A stretch of DNA of 64,000 nucleotides from Phocoena phocoena (lineage: Eukaryota > Chordata > Mammalia > Artiodactyla > Phocoenidae). Both the position numbers and the translations under genes were made by a program. Positions 23,301 through 31,400 of the stretch are shown here, one piece after another. Below the pieces are notes generated by a model, which saw nothing but the letters and a program-made list of their open reading frames with translations, ran no database searches and was not told the origin of the DNA. Numbering within the stretch: position 1 is the stretch's first letter; every line of letters begins with the position of its first letter. The stretch spans positions 2,977,001 to 3,041,000 of the forward strand of contig NC_089230.1 in the NCBI RefSeq assembly GCF_963924675.1, in the 5' to 3' direction.

Positions 23301-25447
23301 ACGTATGTCTGGGGAATGATGCAAACTGTCCTGGGAGTGCCTATGACTTCATGCCATCTCATTCACTGGCCTCTATTCTGCCCTTCACTTATGGGTGTTG
23401 GGTTTTTGTTTATAACTTGACCGTTTAGCCAGGTGTGTCCGGGGGCCCCAGGTTACATGAATGCTGTGAGTTCCTGCTTCAGCCTGTTCTCTGGGAAGGC
23501 CAGTTGCTCCCTCAGGCTGGATGGGAGCTGGGCTGTGATGCAAGGGAACCAGGAACCCTATCCTGGCTTTGCTGTTTACTAGTTCTTGTGATGGACAAGT
23601 CTCTTGAGCCTTGTTTCTTCAAGAAAAGGGCACTAAATAACCCCAGCCTCAGCCTGTCTTTACAGGGTTATTGGGGTCAGTAGGTGAATTTTGCAGAAAT
23701 GTTTCCAGAACCTTCTTTGACAGGCGGATTTAAATTAAGGAAATAACTTTGTTGGATTCTGTGGATATAGAATCAATGTTCTTAACGTATATGCTGGGTA
23801 ACTTGTAAAGAATGATGACTATTTTCTTAACTCGAAAATTATATAGAGCGAGACTGGCTTAAAGAAATCAAGCCGGTCGGTAAATGTAGTGCATTTCTTC
23901 ATAGGATTATTACAATAGAGAACTAAAATAACAAAGCTAGAGGTCAGTCCACATTTTCTAATGAGGAAATGGGCTCAAAGGTATTAAATGATTGGACAAG
24001 TTGGCTTACAGCAGACTGAGTCTGTAGACAAGGCATCTTGACCTCAAAAGCAGAACAGTTTCTGTGTATAGAATATCGCTATTTGCCTAAGATCTTAATT
24101 CTTTATTTTTAGGAAACAATTCCTTTAAAATAAGAATCGAATTGTCTACTGTTAAAAGTAAAGCAAGCAATACATAATCCGTGGGCTCTTCCAAGGCTCT
24201 GAAGGCATCTAGAAAACTGCTGTAAATTGGATGATCTGTAGGTTACAAAGGGCCCCCCCCAGCCCCGAGGATGTTAGACGTTGTCACTGTATCTTGGAGC
24301 CTTGTTTCTCTGCATCTGTAAAATGGGGATGGTAACCTACCTCACTTAACTCAGGCCTGTTTGCACGTTCAAATGCATCTGAAGTGCAGGACATGGCTTG
24401 GTGAACTGTATAGCCCGTGACAGCGTACAGTCTCATTATTCATTTATAAAAGGATTCTACTATAAGAGAGAGACATTTTCCTGAAACAAAATTGTAGCCT
24501 AATGTAATGCTCTGCAAGCCTGTGTTCCCAGACTGGGGGTTTCATACCCATTTCCAATTCCTTCTTTCAGAGATGGGGAAACAGAGCCTCAGAGGTGGTC
24601 ACAGAACAAGCCTAACGTGATAAAGCTAATTAATTGGGGTTTGCTTCCGGGTCTCACTGCTGGTGCACTTCTTTCTGCCGTGGGTCAGGCTAACTAACGC
24701 GTGCTGAGACGTGCTGCCCGTACAGCATCCACTGGATGCTCACCACTCGGTGTTTGAGAAGCCTGTGGTCTCCCTCGAAGGAATCACTGCAGGGAGGGGG
24801 GCGTGCTAGTTAACAGATACTTAAACACATCCTCTGAAACATCTGATTCAGTATATGTGAGAATTTTGGATTCTGAACGTGAGCAAAGCTGGAGTGTTTT
24901 GCTCTGCCAGGAGTTATGTCTACGTCAGCAGCCTTTGTGACTATTGATTTTGTCCTGATGATTTTGTTCATTGTTAATATGTGAGACAATAACTTCTATG
25001 CACGTCAGAGTGTGCTTTAGTAACACAGAGGAAGTGGCCCGTTTGAAAGAAAGCTGCCATATAACCCACTTATCAGGAGTGGGATTTGGGGGGCTTGTTT
25101 TCCCCTCCTGCAGCTGATCTGGAGCCCCTTCCCAGGTCTCTGACTTGTCTGTTTTTCCATTTTTCCATTTCAGTCAGTACCCCAGCCTGTGGTCCGTGAG
25201 CAGCGGCACCATCACCCCCGGTGCCCAGGCGGCAGGGATATCCAACGGGCTGGGAGCCCAGTTCTTTCGAGGCTCTTCTGCCCACTCTGCCTCTCTCGCC
25301 CATCCAGTCTCCGCTCCTTCCTCCTCGGGATCCCCACTGTACGAAGGGGCCTCCTCGGCCACAGATATTGCCGACAGCCAGTACGATGCCTCCGCCCAGG
25401 CCCGCCTCCTAGCCTCATGGACGCCCGTGTCACCTCCGTCCATGTGA
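17182..25447 (+). CDS. TBXT: TBXT (brachyury, T-box transcription factor T), complete 8-exon coding region
   Basis: The coding exons are 17182-17387, 17881-18145, 18902-19036, 19840-19901, 20018-20079, 21951-22124, 23168-23297 and 25174-25447. They sum to 1308 nt, or 435 codons plus TGA, with every intron GT-AG and all phases compatible. Brachyury is a nuclear T-box transcription factor that binds AGGTGTGA-type half-sites and directs mesoderm, notochord and tail-bud development. The T-box covers roughly residues 41-223 and is, as far as I can recall the human protein, identical to it. The C-terminal regulatory part (about 224-435, Ser/Pro/Tyr-rich) aligns along its whole length without gaps but carries many substitutions. 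The start was chosen because it gives the conserved MSSPGT N-terminus, with A at -3. No frameshift or stop was seen. No neighbouring gene is visible in the window. Identity is very secure; exon boundaries rest on phase and homology rather than on cDNA. Confidence 0.98.
17388..17880 (+). other. TBXT intron 1
   Basis: 493-nt GT-AG intron, GC-rich throughout, ending in a pyrimidine-rich acceptor (ctccttcctttccag). No repeat is recognised. Open frames crossing it are consequences of GC richness, with no splice-compatible meaning. Confidence 0.9.
17881..18145 (+). CDS. TBXT: TBXT coding exon 2 (core of T-box)
   Basis: Encodes residues 69 (last base) to 157: [20 protein letters not shown], then [37 protein letters not shown] and [14 protein letters not shown]. 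These are the hallmark T-box segments, including the PDSP and HWM motifs. Donor is CAG/GTAGGT. The exon ends in phase 0. Confidence 0.97.
18146..18901 (+). other. TBXT intron 2
   Basis: 756-nt GT-AG intron. The first about 110 nt remain CpG-rich and the rest is ordinary single-copy sequence. No repeat or exon is recognised. The acceptor is gtttatgtctctcag. Confidence 0.9.
18902..19036 (+). CDS. TBXT: TBXT coding exon 3 (T-box)
   Basis: 45 whole codons, residues 158-202, beginning [20 protein letters not shown] and ending [11 protein letters not shown], a classic T-box signature. Residue 177 (codon GGC, 18959-18961) is Gly, the position of the human chordoma-associated G177D polymorphism. Donor is GAG/GTGAGA. 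Confidence 0.97.
19037..19839 (+). other. TBXT intron 3
   Basis: 803-nt GT-AG intron with no recognisable interspersed repeat. The acceptor has a good pyrimidine tract (acttcttgtttttcag). Confidence 0.88.
19840..19901 (+). CDS. TBXT: TBXT coding exon 4 (end of T-box)
   Basis: 62-nt exon, residues 203-222 plus two bases of codon 223: [21 protein letters not shown]. This is the C-terminal helix of the T-box, which contacts the minor groove in the family's structures. Donor is AG/GTGAGA. Confidence 0.97.
19902..20017 (+). other. TBXT intron 4
   Basis: Very short 116-nt GT-AG intron (GTGAGA donor, TTTGGCAG acceptor). No repeat. Confidence 0.9.
20018..20079 (+). CDS. TBXT: TBXT coding exon 5
   Basis: 62-nt exon, residues 223 (last base) to 243 plus one base of codon 244. 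It begins the regulatory region: [20 protein letters not shown]. Relative to recalled human sequence it is clearly more divergent than the T-box exons. The donor is T/GTACGG, a poor match to GTRAGT. It was chosen because it alone preserves phase and the next residues (W-G-W-L). Confidence 0.93.
20800..20972 (+). repeat. (TTCCC)n/(CCCT)n polypyrimidine tract in TBXT intron 5
   Basis: About 170 nt made almost wholly of C and T, with repeated 'cttccctccctccctcc' and 'ccccactcctt' units on the coding strand. Open frames through it (Ser/Pro/Leu repeats) are artefacts. Length is likely variable between individuals. Confidence 0.9.
21741..21885 (-). mobile_element. CHR-type tRNA-derived SINE in TBXT intron 5
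   Basis: On the minus strand the element runs from its head (ggggaagcccccagagg) through 'ccagtggttagggctccgaa' and 'tcagggaactaagatcccac' to a degenerate A/C-rich tail, which reads as T/G-rich on the plus strand. Imperfect direct repeats (cctcccgtctttt and cctcctgtccttt) flank it. It ends about 65 nt before the exon 6 acceptor. Confidence 0.85.
21951..22124 (+). CDS. TBXT: TBXT coding exon 6 (in-frame 58-codon exon)
   Basis: 174-nt exon, residues 244 (last two bases) to 301 plus one base of codon 302. It reads [13 protein letters not shown], then [22 protein letters not shown] and a Tyr/Pro/Ser segment ending AHRNNSP. Because 174 is divisible by three, skipping it would delete 58 residues and leave a 377-residue protein with Ser at the junction. 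This corresponds to the exon skipped in ape TBXT. Acceptor is cacagcag/GGGGG; donor is the strong CCAA/GTAAGT. Confidence 0.96.
22125..23167 (+). other. TBXT intron 6
   Basis: 1043-nt GT-AG intron with a strong GTAAGT donor and a TAG acceptor (acgtcccgtag). The only mobile element I recognise is an ancient MER5A-like DNA transposon fragment (about 22430-22595). No CHR SINE is present, so exon 6 is not flanked by an inverted SINE pair. Confidence 0.9.
22430..22595 (+). mobile_element. MER5A-like hAT DNA transposon remnant in intron 6
   Basis: Diagnostic phrases of the non-autonomous Charlie-family element are readable, such as cagaatcagaagctctaggg, gggcccagcactttgtg and tttaacaagcccctagg. It is a shared ancient mammalian fossil. 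Edges are approximate. Confidence 0.65.
23168..23297 (+). CDS. TBXT: TBXT coding exon 7
   Basis: 130-nt exon, residues 302 (last two bases) to 344 plus two bases of codon 345: [42 protein letters not shown]. The [13 protein letters not shown] core is conserved and the flanks vary. Donor is AG/GTAACG. Confidence 0.95.
23535..23690 (+). repeat. MIR SINE fossil, intron 7
   Basis: MIR core order is readable: a 'ggctttgctgtttactagtt' stretch, then 'gacaagtctcttgagcc', then 'ttacagggttattgg'. Strongly diverged; edges approximate. Confidence 0.6.
24296..24430 (+). repeat. MIR SINE fossil, intron 7
   Basis: Contains the MIR core phrase 'tctgcatctgtaaaatgggg' followed by 'taacctacctcac', in MIR order. 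Confidence 0.6.
25174..25447 (+). CDS. TBXT: TBXT coding exon 8 and stop
   Basis: Encodes residues 345 (last base) to 435 and TGA (25445-25447). Starts [11 protein letters not shown] and ends [12 protein letters not shown], the conserved brachyury C-terminus. The middle ([40 protein letters not shown]) is low-complexity Ser/Ala/Pro and differs from recalled human sequence at many sites. Confidence 0.97.
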
Positions 25448-26105
25448 GCCGGAGCCTGTGTCTTAAAGATGCAATGACTTTCTCGTGGCAGCAAGTCTTG
25501 GCTTGATTGGTAGGCTCACGGGGAGGGGGAAGGGAATAAGGCCTTAAAATAAATAAGAGGAGAATACACGTTCGTTCGAGAGCCGCACTGACACCACCTT
25601 TGTTCACCCTCGGTGGTGGCAGTGCCGTCCCGGGTCCTCGTGTGCTGCAGGTGACTTCAAGTGTGCAAGCAATGCAGTTGGTCTAACTCGCCGTGATTCA
25701 CAGTAAAAATGACTTGCTAGCATGCAGAAATTTTGTTTCTCGTACAGCACGTAGGTGACTCTGGCACATCCATATGTAAACTCCACTGGTCCTACTCTAG
25801 TGAGATAAAAAGCACACTTTTAATTCTCTTCCCTGTTGCTTTCCAGTAGCCTTCAGGTCCCGTTTGCGGCAGGGGTCACAGTTGGAGCTGAGCTGTGAAA
25901 GACAATTAAATCATAGTTGAGGACAGCAGATTGTAGTCAAAATGGAAATGTCCAGCTCTGCCCACTAGAATGTGTTTATTTTACGCATATGTAGCTAATC
26001 TCTTGTGCTGTTAAACCTACAACTGTTTATATTTTTCTCCTGATAATGTAGCCAAAGACAATCAGCAGAAAGCATTTTCTGCACAATAAAGGCAATGTGC
26101 AAAAT
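25448..26105 (+). other. TBXT: TBXT 3' untranslated region
   Basis: About 660 nt from the stop to just past the first canonical AATAAA (26085-26090), where cleavage would be expected near 26100-26110. The sequence is repeat-free and becomes A/T-rich distally. The end is inferred from the signal only. An earlier AAATAAATAA at 25547-25556 is only about 100 nt after the stop and is less likely to be the main site. Confidence 0.75.
26085..26090 (+). promoter_or_regulatory. Canonical polyadenylation signal AATAAA of TBXT
   Basis: AATAAA in 'ctgcacaataaaggcaatgtg', followed within 25-40 nt by T/G-rich sequence (tttggttggtctagttattg) suitable as a downstream element. Confidence 0.75.
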
Positions 26106-27980
26106 TTGGTTGGTCTAGTTATTGTTCAGACTTCTCTTTCGGAATGAGATTTTGCTGTTCGTTATAGCTGGCGGTTAAGACTGTCCTGGAGAAGCGCTTT
26201 CAATCTGTTCCAGAGTTTAATATTTGACCTAATCAGTTGCAGGACTGGAAGTGAAATTTGCGTGTATTTATTTCCTCAATGCTAAGTGCCACAAAATGCA
26301 AACAATGTTAAAAGATTTTCGAGAGAGTTAAATAGTCGGCACTGAATCATGAATATGGTAATGGCAGAATGTAGAACATACAGATGCCATAAAGATTAAT
26401 ATGGGATGTCTACCCCATTCAAGCAAAAATACATAAAATGAATTGACAAAATGTTACAGCTTATAAATGTAAGGTGTAGTTGCCACAGTCATTTAAACAA
26501 TATGGCACCTGTAAATATCTTTCCTGCAGGTAAGATTTCCCAGCAGTGAGCCAGAACCGTGCTTGTGCTAGACTGGAGCAATTTCTCCATCTAGTGGCAG
26601 AATCCTTACTTTAATCCTACTGGTTCAAGCTTGATATTCTGAACCCTCTGCTTTCTAACTTAGAATGAAAGTGCAAAGGGCTGTATTTTTACTGTGTGTG
26701 TGCCTGCTTTCCAAGTGGGACGTGCTTCTTGTAAACGGTTTGCCACTTAAAGTTTTTCTGGGGTTTATTCCTACTAGGTTTTATTGCAACTCGTAGAAAT
26801 ACCCCAGATCAGAAGATTTCCTGATATAAAAGTATTGGAAGAATATTTTTAAAAAAACCAGTGCCCAAGTAGGACTGGGAAGTAAACTGGCCTCAGTGGT
26901 CTGGTCCCAGGCGTAAGGTCTACTGGAGAAGGGTGAGGGGCCTTAGGGAAGGAGGTGAGGGGTGGATGGTACACGCTGCGATCCCGGGATCCTGTAGTGC
27001 AGGCGTTTCCCAGGAAGCTTGTCTGTCTCCTCCATCACCCTGACTGCTCTCTGAAGGCTGGGACTATATTCCGAGGACCTTCCTCAGCCCCCGTCCCTTC
27101 CCGGGCCTTACAGAGCGCTAATGAGCAATGACTGACCTGTAGACCAAGAGGAGCCTGGGTCCACTGAGCCTCGGATGCTGCGGCTTATTGAGGAGCTGTT
27201 CCCAGGAGCACCGCCGGGGGACGTGGCCCTGCCCCACGCTGGGGTCTGCGGGGAGACGGAGTCACACAGTCCTGACCCCAGGGACCTTCTACTTAGGGCT
27301 TTGACATGGTGGAGTTTCTAAAGGTGACCCAGAGTTCAAATTCAAGGAGTTCATATTTTAATATACCAAATAGCATCTTTTCAGCTACGCAGTGGGGCAG
27401 TGGCAGCCGCATGGCACCAGGAGTCTGCAACTTGGTACAAAAGGCCTGGATATGAGCGTCCATTTGCCTCCCTTGCTGTGGGACACCAGGGAAGTTAGCT
27501 ACCACTCCAGAAGTTCAAGTTCCTTATCTGTCAAGGGGGAGAAAGAAAAAACTGGGTGGTGTTAAAATGGATCTGTTTTATCCTGAGCACACATCAGGGC
27601 CTCAGTTTGTCCCATCGGCCAATTGAAAAATGCTGTGAAATCGATACAAGAAGAGACTTAACCTATAAGATACCAGGAATTTTCATCAACAGCATACAAA
27701 GGAAAAGGATTGTGTCACACAAGAGGAGGGAAAGAGGCCACCAGGGAAAGGAGAAGTAGAAGTTATTGGAATGACAGCATCTGAAGAGGATTTCACGTTG
27801 TTGGGAGGGGCGCTGCATCTGAGCCTGGGTGACAGTAGAGACAGCAGAAGATGGCCACAAATAGATAGAGGACAGCTTACCCCCCTTTTATCCTTCCCTG
27901 CATTTTAACCTGTAATTACTGTCTACCACGGACGGACAGAAGACCTGTGTTAGCAAACATTATTCTTAAAATTTGGCTTT
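26106..27980. other. Downstream flank of TBXT, mostly unassigned
   Basis: AT-rich and repeat-free from 26106 to about 26870, then GC-richer unassigned sequence. No gene recognised. A cluster of T-box-like and forkhead-like motifs lies at 26472-26517. Confidence 0.5.
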
Positions 27981-27993
27981 AAAAACAAGAAAG

Positions 27994-28310
27994 GGGGCTT
28001 CCCTTGTGGCGCAGTGGTTAAGAATCCGCCTGCCAATGCAGGGGACACGGGTTCGATCCCTGCTCGGGGAAGATGCCACGTGCCGCGGAGCAACCAAGCC
28101 CGTGCGCCACAACTACTGAGCCTGTGCTCTAGAGCCCGCAAGCCACAACTGAGCTGGTGTGCCACAACTACTGAAGCCCATGCGCTTACAGCCCGTGCTC
28201 CGCAACGAAGAGTAGCCCCCCGCTCACCGCAACTAGAGAAAGCCAGCGTGCAGCGACAAAGACCCCATGCAGCCCAAAATAAATAAAATATTTATTTAAA
28301 AAATAAACAT
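27994..28310 (+). mobile_element. CHR-1-like long tRNA-derived SINE
   Basis: Longer SINE variant: head 'gggcttcccttgtggcgcag', repeated 'gccacaactactgagcc'-type units, tail 'cccaaaataaataaaatatt'. Target duplication aaaaacaagaaag at 27981-27993 and 28311-28323. Confidence 0.93.
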
Positions 28311-28323
28311 AAAAACAAGAAAG

Positions 28324-28905
28324 CACTGTAATTACAAAGACATTTATTAACGGGAATAGCAAAATCCCCGAGAAAACCAAAAGTACAAGTAAAGCAGACA
28401 AAACCTACAGCTGGACACTTCCATGTGAGAAGGTGCAATGTCCCATGGCTGAATGCATGGAAAGGGGCCGTGTAAGACATCCGATCCATGGTATAAGGGC
28501 TGCAAAGGGGCATCCACACCTGTTTTCTCTGCAGAGCGTCTTTCTCTGGTGAAAGTTTGTATGGACACATTTTCCCAGATCCTCAATCCCATATTTCCTC
28601 TTTCCTAAAGCCGGTCTGCTTGAGAAGGGCCTTGAGGTGGAGGGTCCCCCTTCCCAACCTTTCACTACTGCCCTTTTTCCACTTAGAAGAAAGGTTTACG
28701 GCCCACTCACCAGGATCTTCATTGACTCAGGTGTAAAAACCTCCGGACATCAAACGAAAAGGCAATTGTTCAATTCTAAGGCCTCATAAAGGTTCCCAAA
28801 CTCCCCTCCCCAGTAGATCCCACTAAGAATCCACATGGTAGAGGGTGCTCGCTTCCCGCACCCAAACACACATCGCTTCTGGCTCCCAGTTTTAAATTCC
28901 CGGGA
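28324..28905. other. Unassigned sequence
   Basis: No gene or repeat recognised. Confidence 0.5.
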
Positions 28906-29110
28906 GAGGATAACAGCTATCATTTTGGGTGCTTATTATGTTCCTACCACTGTTCTAAGTACATTGCTTGTGTCACTTTGACCTCCTAAGAAACCCCTCC
29001 TCTTTTCACAGAAAAGCAGGTGGAGGTACAGAGAAGTATAATATCTTGTCCAAGGTCAGGTCATACAGCCAGCGAGTGGAGGGATAAGAGATGCTCCCGG
29101 GAAATCTGAG
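28906..29110 (-). repeat. MIR SINE fossil
   Basis: Reverse-oriented MIR order: 'tgcttattatgttcctacca', 'ctgttctaagtacattgctt', 'tgtccaaggtcaggtcatac', 'agccagcgagtggagggat'. Confidence 0.75.
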
Positions 29111-29599
29111 TGTGGAGCCCCTACTTGCTCCCCGTGTGCTTGGCCCAGCAAAGCAAGTCAGGCGCGCTTCCCTGGTCTAATCACGTGGGACCACGGAGGG
29201 TCGAGCGGGGTGCACAGAGGTGCCTGCCATAGTACTAGGAGAAAGGTCTGGTGAGCTGTTAGAATCCCAAGAGGCAGCGTGCGACAGAGACGTGGCTTAC
29301 CCTGCCTTACGAGGACCTGAGACTGGATGCTGAGGTGTAGGTGGGGATAGGGCGCAGCGACCAAGATGCTGAGGTGTGAATGGACCGTGAAAGAGTAAGA
29401 GCTGCCCATGGGCCTGCAGAGCGTCCACAGCGAGTTAGTGGGTCACCCCGAACCTCCATGCGCTGCTGTTGCCCAGCCCACCCCCGGCCCTCCCTCCCTC
29501 CCTTCACAAGTCTGTGCTGAGCATACCTTATGTGCCAGGCCTGGGCATGGCTGTCGGAGGTGGTGAGGGAGTTTGTTACTTTACCCAAAATTGTGAAGA
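29111..29599. other. Unassigned sequence
   Basis: No gene recognised. A short direct repeat containing 'gatgctgaggtgt' occurs at about 29326 and 29365. Confidence 0.5.
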
Positions 29600-31400
29600 T
29601 ATTCTCCAAGTTTTCTAGAATTTGTGTGGTTCTTAGTTTTATACTTAGGTTTGCTCTGTACCACACATTTTTTTTTTCTCAGTATGGAATGGGGTAGGGG
29701 GTTACTTTTCATTTTTTTTCCATGGAGATGTCTAGTTGTTCCACCTACGGTCGTTAAAAAAAAATGTTCCCTTCTACATTGGTTAACGAGTAACTGGCCA
29801 TACAGGTATGGATCTATGCTTGACTTTCTATCCTGTTCCAGTGATCTGTTTTCCTATCTTTATACCAGTGTTTCACTGTCTTGCTTTTCAATTAATTAAT
29901 TATTTTTTGGCTGCGTTGGGTCTTTGTTGCTGCGCGTGGGTTTTCTCTAGTTGCGGCAAGCGGGGGCTACTCTTTGCTGTGGTGCGCGGGCTTCTTATTG
30001 CGGTGACTTCGTTTGTTGCAGAGCACGGGCTCTAGGCGTGGGGGCTTCAGTAGTTGTGGCACGTGGGCTCGTTGTTGTGGCTCGCGGGCTCTAGAGCGCA
30101 GGCTCAGTAGTTGTGGCGCACGGGCATAGTTGCTCCGCGGCATGTGGGATCTTCCCGGACCAGGGCTTGAGCCCATGTCCTCTGCAATGGCAGGCAGATT
30201 CTTAACCACTGCGCCACCAGGGAAGCCCCTCACCACCTTGTTTTATAATAATTCTTGAATTTAAAGAGTGTAAGCTCTCCAACTTTATTCTTCTTTATCA
30301 CTTTATAATATATATGTACACATACATATATATATCTCTTACAAATGGTTATTATTTTTGGTTTAAACCATCAATGCATGATGTAATATTTACCCTTTCT
30401 GGTAATCTTCACCTTTTCCTTCAGATCTGGAGTTCCATCTGGGAAATTTCTATTCGCATTTCTCATAGGATGGGTTTGCTGGAAAGGAATCCTTTCAGTT
30501 TTGGTCAGTGACTATCTTTAGTTCACTTTCGAATTGAATAATATTTTTACCAGGTATAGAATTCTAGTTTGTTTGTTTGTTTATATACTGTGGGTGTTTT
30601 TTGGTCATTCCCTTGTCTTCTGGCCTCCACTTTTTCTGGTGAGAAGCTGGACGTCATTCACATGACTATTATATATTGTGCTATACCTATACCTTTTTTC
30701 TCTGATGCTTTTAAGGTCTGTTATTTATCTTTTGTTTTCAGCAGTTTTACTACGACATTCCTAAGTTTATTTTTCTCTGCATTCATCCTGCTTAGGGTTT
30801 GCTGAGGATTTTGTATCTACGAGTTAGTGTTTTTCACCGATTTTGGGAAGTTCTTAGCTATTGTCCCTTGATAGGTTTCCTCTGTTGCATTATCTCCTCT
30901 TCCTCTGGGACTCCAATTATTTGCATGTCTGATGTTGTCCCACAAATATTGTTTGCTCCTGCCTGATTTTTCTCTACTTTTTTCTCTTTTTATTCAGTTA
31001 GGATGCCTTTCATTGACCTGTCTTCGATTCACTGATTCTTTCCTTTGCAGCATCCAATCTACTATGAAACTTATCTAATGAATTCTTTATTATTAATTGT
31101 TTTGTTTCTAACATCTAGCATTGTAGATACTGGTTCTCATTTCTCGTGTTCGCGTGTTCGCGTGTCTGCTGAGTTTAGCTGTCTCTTATACGCACTACCT
31201 TTTCCCACTGGGTTCCTTAGCATTTGTAACATAGCCATTTAAAAGTCTCTGAAAAAAAAAAAATAAAAGCCTCTGACTCTTAAAAACTCTCTAAAACTTC
31301 TGAGTTTATTGACAATTTCCTTTTTTAAAAAACATGGGTCTGTTTTCCTTACTTTTTCGTGTGTCTTGTAATTTTCCATTTTCTGCTGGATATTTTTGTA
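29600..31400 (-). mobile_element. Old L1 LINE remnant, minus strand, split by a SINE
   Basis: 'tttctatcctgttccagtga' and, beyond the SINE, 'gctctccaactttattcttc' are antisense L1 ORF2 segments. Later 'gggactccaattatttgcat' and 'tgttgtcccacaaatattgt' also recur in old L1s. Frames are destroyed and the subfamily is not assigned. Confidence 0.65.
29895..30228 (-). mobile_element. CHR-1-like long SINE nested in L1
   Basis: Reverse of the long CHR type: 'ggctgcgttgggtctttgtt', 'agttgtggcacgtgggctcg', 'ccactgcgccaccagggaag'. It interrupts L1 ORF2 sequence that resumes on the far side. Confidence 0.92.

Larger units (their letters stand above)
23298..25173 (+). other. TBXT intron 7
   Basis: 1876-nt GT-AG intron, the longest in the gene by a few bases. 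It contains at least two MIR fossils (about 23535-23690 and 24296-24430). A third possible MIR-type fragment near 24540-24670 is too eroded to assign. The acceptor has a long T-rich tract (tttttccatttttccatttcag). Confidence 0.88.
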
